From assembly GCF_004362865.1 (NCBI RefSeq), contig NZ_SNYI01000002.1:1082099-1146098 (forward strand): a DNA stretch of 64,000 bases. Direction: 5' to 3'. The notes below the pieces were generated by a model. That model searched no databases. It saw nothing but the letters and a program-made list of their open reading frames with translations, and had not been told where the DNA came from. Source of the DNA: Zeaxanthinibacter enoshimensis (GTDB lineage: Bacteria > Bacteroidota > Bacteroidia > Flavobacteriales > Flavobacteriaceae). A program made the position numbers and the translations under genes. Shown here piece by piece: positions 27,173 to 36,715 of the stretch (its first letter is position 1; each line of letters begins with the position of its first letter).

Positions 27173-29665
27173 ATGAACAAAAAGCTACTTACCTACCTAC
27201 TCCTATTTACTTCTTTGACATTCGGAATTGCCCAGAGCGGCAGGGGACCCAACCAGATCACTTTAAGTGGGAAGGTCCTCGATAAAGACAACGGCTTACC
27301 CCTGGAATACGCCACATTGGTACTACAGAGTGTTGACAACCCGGGGCAGGTAACAGGTGGCATCACAGATATTGACGGGAATTTCTCCGTAGAGACCAAG
27401 CCCGGCACCTACAATATCAGCGTAGAATATATCTCCTACAAAACATACAGGCTTAACAACCAGGAACTCAATTCGTCCCGGGATCTCGGAACGATCCGGA
27501 TAGGGATTGACGTGGAACAACTGGAAGCGGTGGAAGTCGTGGGCGAAAAAACCACCGTAGAGGTCCGCCTGGATAAAAAGGTCTATAATATTGGAAAAGA
27601 CCTTACCACCAGTGGCGCCACCGTTTCGGACGCCCTGAACAACGTCCCGTCGGTCAACGTGGATGTGGAAGGAAATATCAGCCTTCGCGGGAATGACAAC
27701 GTTCGTATCCTGATCAACGGCAAACCATCTGCCCTGGCAGGTTTTGGGTCTACCGACGCCCTCCGGCAGCTTCCGGCAGATGCTATAGAAAAAGTGGAAG
27801 TGATCACCAGCCCTTCAGCCCGTTATGATGCCGAAGGAACCGCCGGGATACTCAACATAGTCCTGCGCAAGGAAAAAACACTTGGTTTTAACGGGTCAGT
27901 GAATGTTTACGCGGGATATCCCATCCAGAGTGGGATCACTGCCAATGCCAACCTCCGTACCGATAAGTTCAACATTTTCAACACGACCGGAGTTCGGTAT
28001 AATGAATCTCCCGGGAATGCCTTTTTTGACAATACCTACACCTCCGGAAGTTTTGACCGTATCCTGGAAGTACGTGATTACGACCGCAGTGGCAAAAACT
28101 TCAATACCAACCTGGGAATGGAATATTTCCTTTCCGACAATTCCTCGATCACTGGTAGCATCTTTATGAGGTTCTCGGAAGGAGATGATACTACCGATAA
28201 CAGTAACAGCAGGTTCAATAACGGCGCTCTGGACAGTCGAACCTTCCGCGTAGAAGAAGAACTGGAAGACGATGAGAGCTACCAGCTTTCCCTGAATTAC
28301 ACCAAGGATTTTAATGATGATGGACATAAACTGACCGCGGATTTCCAATATTCCACGGGGAATGAAATTGAAACCTCCAGGATAGAGGAAAACAGCATAT
28401 TTCCTGATAGTGAACTGATCGTCAGGGAAAATGTGATCAACGATGAAGAAGAAAAAGAATACCTGATACAGGCAGATTACGTTTTACCTATCGGGGAGAA
28501 TGCCCAGTTCGAAGCGGGTTACCGCGGAACCCTGGAGAATACGATCACCGACTACCAGCTGGATTCCCTGGACCAGTCCAGCGGAAATTTCGTGATCAAC
28601 CGCAACCTGACCAATAAATTCACCTATGATGAGAATGTACATGCCGTCTACACCCAGTACGGGAACAAATTTGGCAAATTATCATTCTTACTGGGGTTAA
28701 GACTGGAAAGCACCCAACTCATCGGGAAACTGGAGTCTGAATTTGACAGTGAGGCTTTGCAGGAAGAACTGGGTGTAGATGTGGATGTGAATTTTGATAA
28801 GAACTACCTGGGCCTCTTCCCTACTGTTAACCTGATCTATGAACTAGGTGAAATGGAGCAGATCTCCCTGGGCTATAACCGGCGGATCAACCGGCCTAGA
28901 GGATGGTTCATCAACCCCTTCCCTTCGCGGTCCAGCCGGACCAATATCTTCCAGGGGAACCCGGACCTGGACCCGGCCTTTGCCAATGCCTTTGATCTTG
29001 GGTACCTTAAACGATGGCAGGAACTGACCCTGACTGGTTCTGTCTACTACCAGAAAGAAACCAATTCTTTTGAACGGGTACAGGAACAAACAGGGCAGAC
29101 TACTACAGACGGTATTGAGATCGTCCGGTCTATCCCTATCAACCTTGCAACTAACGAACGGATTGGCGCCGAAGCGGGACTTCTTTACAGCCCTACGCGC
29201 TGGTTACGACTGAACAGCAGTTTTAACCTCTTCCGGTTTTCATCAGAAGGCGTTTTTAACGGGGTAGATTACGGAACAGAGAATACCAGCTGGTTTGCGC
29301 GTTTCAGCTCCAAGGTAACTTTACCGGCTAAGATAGACCTGCAGACCAATGCATTTTACCGCGGGCCTTCCCAGAATGCCCAGACCGAATCCGAGGGCAT
29401 ATTCTCCCTGAACGTCGCTATGAGTAAGGATGTTTTCAACGATAACGGAACTATTTCATTAAATGTGAGCGACCTGCTTAATTCCAGGAAGCGAAGATCG
29501 TTTACCGAAACGGACTTCTTTACTTCAAGGAGCGAATTCCAGTGGAGGGAACGATCAGTGACCCTGGCTTTTATCTACCGCTTTAACGAGCAAAAGAAAC
29601 GCAACGGGCAAGGCAGGGGTAATGGATATGATGACGGAGAAGAATTTGAAGGAGGAGCAAAGTAG
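27173..29665 (+). CDS. TonB-dependent receptor-like outer-membrane protein (OMP_b-brl_3 type)
   Basis: An 830-residue outer-membrane protein: signal peptide MNKKLLTYLLLFTSLTFGIAQ, a carboxypeptidase-regulatory-like domain (GKVLDKDNGLPLEYATLVLQ, about residues 33-100), a plug region (SDALNNVPSVNVDVEGNISL, with NVRILINGKPSAL), and a large C-terminal beta-barrel ending in an aromatic-rich strand before a polar tail. This fits the Bacteroidota OMP_b-brl_3 family; the ligand is unknown. The start at 27173 follows the upstream stop by one base. A rho-independent terminator closes the unit. Confidence 0.9.
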   Translation: MNKKLLTYLLLFTSLTFGIAQSGRGPNQITLSGKVLDKDNGLPLEYATLVLQSVDNPGQVTGGITDIDGNFSVETKPGTYNISVEYISYKTYRLNNQELNSSRDLGTIRIGIDVEQLEAVEVVGEKTTVEVRLDKKVYNIGKDLTTSGATVSDALNNVPSVNVDVEGNISLRGNDNVRILINGKPSALAGFGSTDALRQLPADAIEKVEVITSPSARYDAEGTAGILNIVLRKEKTLGFNGSVNVYAGYPIQSGITANANLRTDKFNIFNTTGVRYNESPGNAFFDNTYTSGSFDRILEVRDYDRSGKNFNTNLGMEYFLSDNSSITGSIFMRFSEGDDTTDNSNSRFNNGALDSRTFRVEEELEDDESYQLSLNYTKDFNDDGHKLTADFQYSTGNEIETSRIEENSIFPDSELIVRENVINDEEEKEYLIQADYVLPIGENAQFEAGYRGTLENTITDYQLDSLDQSSGNFVINRNLTNKFTYDENVHAVYTQYGNKFGKLSFLLGLRLESTQLIGKLESEFDSEALQEELGVDVDVNFDKNYLGLFPTVNLIYELGEMEQISLGYNRRINRPRGWFINPFPSRSSRTNIFQGNPDLDPAFANAFDLGYLKRWQELTLTGSVYYQKETNSFERVQEQTGQTTTDGIEIVRSIPINLATNERIGAEAGLLYSPTRWLRLNSSFNLFRFSSEGVFNGVDYGTENTSWFARFSSKVTLPAKIDLQTNAFYRGPSQNAQTESEGIFSLNVAMSKDVFNDNGTISLNVSDLLNSRKRRSFTETDFFTSRSEFQWRERSVTLAFIYRFNEQKKRNGQGRGNGYDDGEEFEGGAK

Positions 29666-29690
29666 TCCTGAGGCTACTTCATAAAACGAG

Positions 29691-29717
29691 AAAAGGCCTT
29701 GAAAAAGGCCTTTTTTT
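29691..29717 (+). terminator. Intrinsic terminator after the receptor gene
   Basis: AAGGCCTT, four-base loop, AAGGCCTT and seven T residues. Confidence 0.85.
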
Positions 29718-29739
29718 ATATGGTAAAACGAGCTTCACC

Positions 29740-29916
29740 CTATTGCTGAGCGCGTTTTGCTTTTTTAGCTTCACGTTTTTCTTTCCAGATTTCCAGGAGA
29801 TTTCCTCCTAACCAATAAGGGACCACGAAAAGCAGTAAAAACATCATTAACCAGAAACCGATGGTTAAAATGGTGGCAAATGCTAAAAATCCCAGGTATT
29901 GATCGAATTCAAACAT
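29740..29916 (-). CDS. 58-residue single-pass membrane protein
   Basis: A small gene, ATG at 29916 to TAG at 29740. The product begins MFEFDQYLGFLAFATILT, has a hydrophobic stretch over residues 9-34 (one or two helices), then PYWLGGNLLEIWKEKREAKKAKRAQQ, a strongly basic tail that the positive-inside rule places in the cytoplasm. The frame is free of frameshifts, and the composition is convincingly protein-like. It occupies the gap between the receptor terminator and the fumC promoter. Function unknown. Confidence 0.8.
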   Translation of the reverse strand: MFEFDQYLGFLAFATILTIGFWLMMFLLLFVVPYWLGGNLLEIWKEKREAKKAKRAQQ

Positions 29917-30038
29917 AATATTATTCTTTGCGGAACAAAGATACTTTGATTTTTATAAAAAGCGCAAATCAAAAAGCGAAAAAAAACAACCCGGCAATTT
30001 TGAACTGTCCCCTACTGGAATTTATGGTGCCAAAGCGC

Positions 30039-30046
30039 TACCTTTG
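30039..30046 (+). promoter_or_regulatory. Putative -7 element for fumC
   Basis: TACCTTTG fits TAnnTTTG, 25 bases before the ATG at 30071. Confidence 0.5.
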
Positions 30047-30070
30047 CGTGTACACAAAACAGCCTGAATT

Positions 30071-31486
30071 ATGAGTTTCCGAATAGAAAAAGACACTATG
30101 GGCGAGGTTAAGGTCCCGTCCGACAAATACTGGGGAGCACAGACAGAGCGCTCCCGGAATAATTTTAAGATCGGGCCGGCAGGTTCGATGCCTCTAGACA
30201 TTGTATATGGCTTCGCCTATCTAAAAAAAGCTGCTGCATACACCAACTGCGAGCTGGGCGTCTTGTCTGAAGAAAAGCGTGACCTGATCGCCAAGGTCTG
30301 TGACGAGATCCTGAATGGCAAGCACGATGACCAGTTTCCCCTGGTGATCTGGCAAACCGGTTCAGGAACGCAGAGCAATATGAATGTGAACGAGGTTATT
30401 GCCAACCGCGCCCAGGAATTGGCCGGCGGCAAGATCGGGGAAGGTGAAAAAGCCATCCAGCCAAATGACGATGTAAACAAGTCCCAGTCATCGAATGACA
30501 CTTTCCCTACAGGGATGCACATCGCTGCCTATAAGAAAATCATGGAGGTCACCCTGCCCGGGCTCATCAAACTCCGCAATACATTAAATGCCAAATCAGA
30601 GGAATTTGCAGACTGTGTGAAGATTGGCCGTACCCACCTAATGGATGCCACTCCCCTCACCCTCGGACAGGAATTCTCCGGATATGTATCCCAAATGGAC
30701 CATGGGATTAAGGCCCTGAAAAATACACTGGATCACCTGAGTGAACTAGCCCTTGGAGGAACTGCCGTAGGAACGGGACTGAACACTCCAAAAGGATATG
30801 ATGTACTGGTGGCCAAATACATCGCAGAATTCACCGGGCTGCCCTTCAGGACCGCAGAAAATAAATTTGAAGCCCTGGCAGCTCACGATGCATTCGTAGA
30901 AACCCATGGCGCTCTGAAACAATTGGCGGTATCATTAAACAAGATTGCCAACGATATCCGGATGATGGCTTCCGGACCGCGTTCAGGGATCGGGGAGATC
31001 ACCATCCCGGCTAATGAACCTGGAAGTTCTATCATGCCAGGGAAAGTGAACCCCACACAGTGCGAAGCACTTACCATGGTCTGTGCGCAAGTTATGGGGA
31101 ACGATGTAGCGATTACCATCGGGGGCACACAGGGACATTATGAACTGAATGTCTTTAAACCTATGATGGCAGCCAACCTGCTGCAATCCGCACAATTACT
31201 CGGAGATGCCTGCATCAGTTTTGATACGCATTGTGCAAGTGGCATCAAGCCTAATGAAAAGGTGATCAAACAGTTACTGAACAACTCGCTGATGCTGGTT
31301 ACTGCTCTTAATACCAAGATCGGGTATTACAAGGCTGCAGAAATTGCCAATACCGCTCATGAAAACGGCACTACCCTGCGTGAAGAAGCAGTCAGGCTGG
31401 GATATGTTACCGAGGAAGAGTACGACGCCTGGGTTCGCCCGGAAGACATGGTGGGGAGTATGCCCGCAGAAAAGTCCTCTAAGTAA
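30071..31486 (+). CDS. fumC: Class II fumarate hydratase
   Basis: Iron-independent fumarase of the TCA cycle, interconverting fumarate and malate. The 471-residue sequence starts with [26 protein letters not shown], has the [11 protein letters not shown] and [19 protein letters not shown] segments, and carries the superfamily signature [15 protein letters not shown]. The length is normal. Monocistronic, closed by a strong terminator. Confidence 0.96.
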   Translation: MSFRIEKDTMGEVKVPSDKYWGAQTERSRNNFKIGPAGSMPLDIVYGFAYLKKAAAYTNCELGVLSEEKRDLIAKVCDEILNGKHDDQFPLVIWQTGSGTQSNMNVNEVIANRAQELAGGKIGEGEKAIQPNDDVNKSQSSNDTFPTGMHIAAYKKIMEVTLPGLIKLRNTLNAKSEEFADCVKIGRTHLMDATPLTLGQEFSGYVSQMDHGIKALKNTLDHLSELALGGTAVGTGLNTPKGYDVLVAKYIAEFTGLPFRTAENKFEALAAHDAFVETHGALKQLAVSLNKIANDIRMMASGPRSGIGEITIPANEPGSSIMPGKVNPTQCEALTMVCAQVMGNDVAITIGGTQGHYELNVFKPMMAANLLQSAQLLGDACISFDTHCASGIKPNEKVIKQLLNNSLMLVTALNTKIGYYKAAEIANTAHENGTTLREEAVRLGYVTEEEYDAWVRPEDMVGSMPAEKSSK

Positions 31487-31493
31487 TAAAATG

Positions 31494-31527
31494 AAAAAGG
31501 GATGATCGAATGATCATCCCTTTTTTT
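31494..31527. terminator. Bidirectional terminator between fumC and the coiled-coil gene
   Basis: AAAAAGGGATGATC - GAAT - GATCATCCC followed by seven T; it works for fumC and, with the A tract, for the convergent minus-strand gene. Confidence 0.9.
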
Positions 31528-31546
31528 ATGCTTGGTCAACTATGAT

Positions 31547-32434
31547 TTACTTCAAGGTGAACTTGGAAGTTCCCAGTAATTTCAGGTTATCGTCATAAAC
31601 GTTTACCATATAATTACCTTCTTTGAAATCTCCTGAAGGTTTGTTGATATAATCACATACATCCAGGTTCTTGTTCTCATAGTAAAAATTAGTGCTCTTG
31701 CTGAAAGTTACGGTATTGCCTTCCTCGTTGCTCTTAGTCTGGGCTCCGCCAAGGACATTCCCCTGAGGATCCAATACTTCGATCAGGAACTCACGGTCAC
31801 CGGCTTCGGCGATCACGTTATCCGCAACTGTAAAACATACTTTAAACTTATCAGTCCTGTTAGCCCTGGAAGTAGAAACCAGTTTCCCGTTGTTTCTTTC
31901 TTTAACGGCATCAACATTGAACTTGTTCAGGTTAAGTGCAGAACCTCTCTCAACAGCATCAGCCAGTTGAGTATTCTGTACTACCAGAGAATCGTTGAAT
32001 ACGGTTTGTTTTTCCAGTTCTACGAAAGTACTGTCTCTCTGCATAGCGATAAGAGCGTTAGACTGCTTCAGGGAATCTACCTGGCGCAGTAATTGCTCGC
32101 GCTCTTCCTTCAGAACATTTACTTGTCTCCTGTAACGGGAAAGAGCAGAAATATCAGCCTTCATGGTTTGTACAGAATCGATGTATTTAGCGATCCTGTC
32201 CCTGGCAGCTACCAACTCTTCATTCGTGGCATTGCTCTCAAGGATTGCTTTGTCATATTCAGACTTCAAGCTGGTCAGGTCATCAACTACCAGTTCTTTC
32301 TCCTGTGTAAGGATCTCGGTAGTCTTTTTCTTGTCCTGGTACAGGGTAACTGTATAGATAATGGTACCTAATAATACCACCCCAAGCAGACCTGCTATCA
32401 CCTTTAATCCGTTGTTACTTTTAGTTTCAGTCAT
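31547..32434 (-). CDS. Membrane-anchored coiled-coil protein
   Basis: A 295-residue protein with one N-terminal membrane helix (LKVIAGLLGVVLLGTIIYTVTLY) and a long predicted coiled coil over about residues 35-160 (LTQEKELVVDDLTSLKSEYDK through LKEEREQLLRQVDSLKQS). A C-terminal beta-rich domain follows (KFKVCFTVADNVIAEAGDREF and the EVLDPQGNVLGG segment) with two cysteines. The topology suggests a periplasmic protein tethered to the inner membrane. No family with known function recognised. Confidence 0.8.
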   Translation of the reverse strand: MTETKSNNGLKVIAGLLGVVLLGTIIYTVTLYQDKKKTTEILTQEKELVVDDLTSLKSEYDKAILESNATNEELVAARDRIAKYIDSVQTMKADISALSRYRRQVNVLKEEREQLLRQVDSLKQSNALIAMQRDSTFVELEKQTVFNDSLVVQNTQLADAVERGSALNLNKFNVDAVKERNNGKLVSTSRANRTDKFKVCFTVADNVIAEAGDREFLIEVLDPQGNVLGGAQTKSNEEGNTVTFSKSTNFYYENKNLDVCDYINKPSGDFKEGNYMVNVYDDNLKLLGTSKFTLK

Positions 32435-32772
32435 AGTGTAAAAAATTAACTTTAGTATTTACCTTTTCAAAGAAAAGTATTTGTTTGTATCAGTCTATAT
32501 ACGAGTTAACTATCCTTTTAGATTTTTTTCAATAAAATTTTTCAATTCGGACGGCCGGAATTTCGATCCGGATTTCATTCCTTATCCCTTTAATATGGTA
32601 ACTTTAAAGGTGATACCGCGTGCCCGGAACGGGTGACAACCCCCGGGAGCGTATATTTTACGAGGGGTCCGGGGTATCCGGCGCCAGGATCTCACAGCAA
32701 GTTGTAATAGTGAGACAAGGCCCTGACGAGATCAAAAAAAAATATCCTAATCCAAAAAAAAATTAAAACGAT
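32435..32772. other. Intergenic region with GC-rich, hairpin-forming core
   Basis: This 338-base gap separates divergent genes. An AT-rich flank near the coiled-coil gene includes CTTTTC-aaa-GAAAAG at 32463-32477. A GC-rich core (about 32610-32735) then contains the hairpins CCCG-gaa-CGGG (32623-32633) and TCTCAC/GTGAGA (32690-32715), followed by A tracts just before the lipoprotein gene. No ORF of note; a structured leader or small RNA is possible. Confidence 0.4.
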
Positions 32773-33564
32773 ATGAAAATCATCTTACCGCTTGCCATCA
32801 GCTGTCTGCTTTTTACAGCTTGTAAAGAAGAAAAAAAGGGATCGGTCACCGAGAAAGCTGTTGCCACGGAGGTTACAGAAACCAGGACTGAATCCTCTTT
32901 CGAGATCAACCCGGTGTCTCACGCCTCCGCGGTGATCTACTGGAATGATAACACTATATATATAGACCCGGTAGGCGGGGCCGAGGCTTACAAAGTCTAT
33001 AAACCGGCAGACCTGATCCTTATTACGGATATCCACGGAGACCACCTGGATGTGGCCACCCTGGAAGGGCTGGACACCAGCAAGGCGAAGATCATTGCCC
33101 CGGCTGCAGTTGCTGAGAAACTGCCGGAAGAATTTACATCCCAGGTAGATGTGCTCGCCAACGGGGAGAGCAAAGAACACTATGGAATTACCGTAGAAGC
33201 CATTCCCATGTATAACCTTCGCGAGGAGGCTAAAGATTTCCATGTGAAAGGACGGGGCAATGGTTATGTGCTCAACTACCAGGGAGAGCGGGTGTATTTT
33301 TCCGGGGATACAGAAGATATATCAGAGATGAGAAGCCTAAAAAACATCGATAAGGCTTTTGTCTGCATGAACCTGCCCTATACCATGACGGTTGAAAAGG
33401 CGGCAGATGCAGTGGTCGATTTTAAACCGGCCAAGGTTTATCCTTACCATTACAGGGGGCGGCCCGATGTTAGTGATGTCTCCAGGTTTAAAGAACTGGT
33501 GAATAAAGGTGATTCCGGGATAGAAGTGATACAATTAGACTGGTACCCCGCAGAACCCTATTAA
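32773..33564 (+). CDS. MBL-fold metallo-hydrolase lipoprotein
   Basis: A 263-residue lipoprotein with lipobox LLFTAC (Cys16) and a metallo-beta-lactamase-like domain. The metal-binding His-rich loop is degenerate relative to HxHxDH: ITDIHGDHLD. Further ligand-like residues occur in YFSGDTEDIS and YPYHYRGRPD. The domain resembles the UlaG-like L-ascorbate-6-phosphate lactonase group; substrate unknown. Probably in the periplasm, anchored to a membrane. Confidence 0.8.
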   Translation: MKIILPLAISCLLFTACKEEKKGSVTEKAVATEVTETRTESSFEINPVSHASAVIYWNDNTIYIDPVGGAEAYKVYKPADLILITDIHGDHLDVATLEGLDTSKAKIIAPAAVAEKLPEEFTSQVDVLANGESKEHYGITVEAIPMYNLREEAKDFHVKGRGNGYVLNYQGERVYFSGDTEDISEMRSLKNIDKAFVCMNLPYTMTVEKAADAVVDFKPAKVYPYHYRGRPDVSDVSRFKELVNKGDSGIEVIQLDWYPAEPY

Positions 33565-33587
33565 CCATTGGTTGCCGGATAAAATAA

Positions 33588-33620
33588 AAAAGGACGGTTA
33601 CAGAACCGTCCTTTCTTTTT
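33588..33620. terminator. Terminator between the MBL lipoprotein and ettA
   Basis: AGGACGGTT - ACAG - AACCGTCCT stem, with A tract on one side and T-rich tract on the other; serves both convergent genes. Confidence 0.85.
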
Positions 33621-33635
33621 ATTTCTGCTGCAGTA

Positions 33636-35327
33636 TCAGCGAATCAGCTTCTTGTACTTGATCCGTTTAGGCATGATATCTGCGCCAAGTCTTTTCTTCC
33701 TGTTCTCCTCGTAATCAGAGAAAGATCCTTCAAAGAAATATACCTGCGAATCCCCTTCAAATGCGAGGATGTGGGTACAGATACGATCCAGGAACCAACG
33801 GTCGTGCGAAATGATGGCTGCGCAACCGGCAAAATTCTCCAGGCCTTCTTCTAAAGCCCTCAGGGTATTTACATCCAGGTCGTTCGTCGGCTCATCCAAA
33901 AGGAGTACGTTCCCCTCTTCTTTCAGTGTCATTGCCAGGTGCAGCCTGTTGCGTTCTCCCCCGGATAACATACTTACTTTCTTGTTCTGTTCACTACCGG
34001 AAAAATTAAAACGGCTTAAGTAAGCCCTGGAATTGACCTGCCTTCCCCCCATCATGACCAGCTCCTGCCCGTCACTGAAGTTCTGCCAGATCGTCTTTTC
34101 AGGATCAATATTGGAATGGCTCTGATCCACGTAGGCGATCTTAGCGGTCTCCCCTACCTTGAATTCGCCTTTATCAGGGGTTTCCTCTCCCATGATCATT
34201 CGGAAGATTGTGGTCTTACCAGCCCCGTTAGGACCGATGATACCTACGATCCCTGCCTGTGGCAAGGTGAAATTAAGATCTTCGTAGAGTAATTTGTCCC
34301 CGTATGCTTTGCTCACACCCTTGGCCTCGATAACATTGGTACCTAACCTTGGCCCGTTCGGGATGTAGATCTCCAGTTTCTCATCCAGCTGTTTCTGGTC
34401 CTGGCTCAGAAGCTTGTCATAGTTCTTCAGACGGGCTTTTTGCTTGGTCTGCCGGCCTTTGGCTCCCTGTCTTACCCACTCCAGCTCTCGCTCCAGGGTT
34501 TTCTGTCTCTTAGACGCCTGCTTATTCTCCTGGGCAAGACGTTTTGATTTCTGGTCCAGCCAGCTGCTGTAGTTTCCTTTCCATGGGATACCTTCACCCC
34601 TGTCCAGTTCCAGGATCCATCCCGCCACATTATCGAGGAAATAACGGTCGTGCGTTACCGCGATCACCGTTCCCTTATACCCTGCCAGGTGATGCTCTAA
34701 CCAATGCACGGATTCGGCATCCAGGTGGTTGGTAGGCTCATCCAGGAGAAGGATCTCCGGCTCCTGTAACAATAAGCGACATAGGGCGACCCGGCGTCTT
34801 TCACCCCCGGAGAGTACGGATATTTTCTTATCAGCCTCCGGAGTGCGGAGCGCATCCATGGCAATTTCCAGCTTGGTATCCAACTCCCAGGCATTGGCCG
34901 CGTCTATCTGGTCCTGTAAGGCAGCCTGCTTATCCATAAGCTTCTGCATCTTATCGGGATCCTCGTAGACCTCCGGCAGGCCAAACATATCATTTATCTT
35001 GTTGTATTCATCCAGGATGGCGACCGTTTCCGCAACGCCCTCCTTGACAACTTCGAGTACCGTTTTAGACTCGTCCAGCTCCGGCTCCTGGGCCAGGTAT
35101 CCCACCCGGTAACCCGGTGAAAATACCATATCACCCTGGAAATTCTTATCCTCCCCGGCGATGATCCTGAGCAGGGTCGATTTTCCTGAACCGTTAAGCC
35201 CGAGGATTCCGATCTTGGCTCCGTAGAAGAAACTCAGGTAGATGTTCTTCAGTACCGGGGTATTGGCATTCTTGTAGGTCTTGGTGACCCCGGACATGGA
35301 AAAAATTACTTTTTTATCGTCTGACAT
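33636..35327 (-). CDS. ettA: Energy-dependent translational throttle protein (ABC-F)
   Basis: ABC-F ATPase that binds the ribosomal E site and gates the first elongation cycles according to ATP/ADP. The 563-residue product has two ABC modules: Walker A GLNGSGKST and GPNGAGKTT, signatures LSGGERRR and LSGGERNR, Walker B LLLDEPTNHLD and LLLDEPTNDLD. EttA features are the arm region after the first signature, the linker with KAPRLKNYDK-like basic residues, and a short C-terminus ending RIKYKKLIR. The start at 35327 follows the gap from the small membrane gene by 76 bases. Confidence 0.95.
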   Translation of the reverse strand: MSDDKKVIFSMSGVTKTYKNANTPVLKNIYLSFFYGAKIGILGLNGSGKSTLLRIIAGEDKNFQGDMVFSPGYRVGYLAQEPELDESKTVLEVVKEGVAETVAILDEYNKINDMFGLPEVYEDPDKMQKLMDKQAALQDQIDAANAWELDTKLEIAMDALRTPEADKKISVLSGGERRRVALCRLLLQEPEILLLDEPTNHLDAESVHWLEHHLAGYKGTVIAVTHDRYFLDNVAGWILELDRGEGIPWKGNYSSWLDQKSKRLAQENKQASKRQKTLERELEWVRQGAKGRQTKQKARLKNYDKLLSQDQKQLDEKLEIYIPNGPRLGTNVIEAKGVSKAYGDKLLYEDLNFTLPQAGIVGIIGPNGAGKTTIFRMIMGEETPDKGEFKVGETAKIAYVDQSHSNIDPEKTIWQNFSDGQELVMMGGRQVNSRAYLSRFNFSGSEQNKKVSMLSGGERNRLHLAMTLKEEGNVLLLDEPTNDLDVNTLRALEEGLENFAGCAAIISHDRWFLDRICTHILAFEGDSQVYFFEGSFSDYEENRKKRLGADIMPKRIKYKKLIR

Positions 35328-35403
35328 AGAAGTAAATAAATTGTATCAATTAAAGTGATAGTTTAATATAATCTAACAGCTGAAAGTCAGGTATCCTGCT
35401 GCT

Positions 35404-35586
35404 TCAGACGCGTCCTTTGAGGGCGTTAAAAACCCAGGCCACGGCGAAGAAACCGACGCCAATAGCTGCGAATCCCCAGCCTGCTACTTCATCGTAGATA
35501 AATGCGCCAAGCCCTATCATTAATAAGCCGACAATAATCATAATAAAGGTAGCCCAGGCCAGTACTGTGTTCTTGTTCATTCCCAT
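35404..35586 (-). CDS. CAL67264-type small membrane protein
   Basis: A 60-residue protein with two hydrophobic helices (TVLAWATFIMIIVGLLMIGLGA and GFAAIGVGFFAVAWVFNAL) and a short basic end. It resembles the CAL67264 family of small membrane proteins found upstream of ettA in Bacteroidetes; it sits directly upstream of ettA here, on the same strand. The second Met (two codons in) is an alternative start. Function unknown. Confidence 0.8.
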   Translation of the reverse strand: MGMNKNTVLAWATFIMIIVGLLMIGLGAFIYDEVAGWGFAAIGVGFFAVAWVFNALKGRV

Positions 35587-35654
35587 ATTAGTTAGTTTTG
35601 GAAGGGCTCAAATATCGTAAAATATCCCATATTTACAGGTCCGAAGCCATAACT

Positions 35655-36638
35655 TTATGCTTCAAAAGGAAACAAAAGGTTATTTTCCTGTCGTACCTGG
35701 TCCAGTATACTCATTAATTCCAGGCTGTTTGTATGGGACCAGAGCTCTGATTCCCGTTTCCCGGCCCCGATACAACGGTGAACTTCCTCTATCTCGTGAG
35801 AATACCCTTTGCCCAGGGTGGGTAATTCGTGGTACTCCTGCTCCCCTGAACGATCGATGGTATATCCCTGGCTTTCATGCCATCTCGAGTGGAGGTAAAT
35901 ACTTCCCCGGGTAGATGATATCTCGGCCTTCATCTCGGATCTTGATGTAAGCCCGCTGTACAGCAGTGCCATACATCCCGGGTATTCCAGGATCATAGCC
36001 GCCTGTACTTCCACGCCTGTAGCATGACTCTTTGTGGTAGACAGTATGCTGTCGGGGACTCCCAGCATCAGGTAGGCCAGGAAGATGGGGTATATCCCGA
36101 TATCGAGCAGGGATCCCCCTGCGAGGGAAGGATTTAAAAGCCGGCCTTCTTCACTCCGGTCAAGGGCATAAAAAGCAAAATCAGCATGGAGATACTGCAC
36201 CGGACCCAGTTCCCTGGAATCCACTATTTCCTTTACCTTGGAAATACTGGGGTTAAACCTGCTCCATAATGCCTCCATAAGGAATACATTATTCTTCTCC
36301 GAAGCTGCAATCATCGCTTCTACTTCCCGGGTATTCACTCCAAGGGGTTTTTCACAGAGCACTGCCTTACCTGCTTCCATCGCCATGATACTCCAGTTGC
36401 AGTGGGCTGTATGAGGGGTAGCGATATATACCACATCTACCTCCTGACAGGCAAACAATTCCTCGTAACTTCCAAAGGTCCTGGAGACTGCGTAAGCGCT
36501 TCCGAAATCTTCCGCCTTTTCTTTGCTCCGTGATGCAACTGCGTATAATTCCGCATCTTTTACCAATTGCAGGTCTTTGGCAAAACTATGGGCAATTTTT
36601 CCCAGGCCGATGATCCCCCACCGTATCTTCTGTTTCAT
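35655..36638 (-). CDS. Gfo/Idh/MocA family oxidoreductase
   Basis: NAD(P)-dependent sugar or alcohol oxidoreductase. The 327-residue product has the Rossmann motif GIIGLGKIAHSFAKDL at the N-terminus and the family's catalytic EKP in LCEKPLGVN. The C-terminal alpha/beta domain contains the DIGIYPIFLA segment typical of dimeric dihydrodiol dehydrogenase-like members. Start chosen at 36638 (MKQKIRWGII). Its substrate cannot be deduced and it stands alone. Confidence 0.88.
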   Translation of the reverse strand: MKQKIRWGIIGLGKIAHSFAKDLQLVKDAELYAVASRSKEKAEDFGSAYAVSRTFGSYEELFACQEVDVVYIATPHTAHCNWSIMAMEAGKAVLCEKPLGVNTREVEAMIAASEKNNVFLMEALWSRFNPSISKVKEIVDSRELGPVQYLHADFAFYALDRSEEGRLLNPSLAGGSLLDIGIYPIFLAYLMLGVPDSILSTTKSHATGVEVQAAMILEYPGCMALLYSGLTSRSEMKAEISSTRGSIYLHSRWHESQGYTIDRSGEQEYHELPTLGKGYSHEIEEVHRCIGAGKRESELWSHTNSLELMSILDQVRQENNLLFPFEA

Positions 36639-36715
36639 CCTAAGTTTGATTTTGACCAAAGTTAATCAATATAACTCCTTATCTTTAGCATCACTTCACA
36701 AACCGATTATTACGC

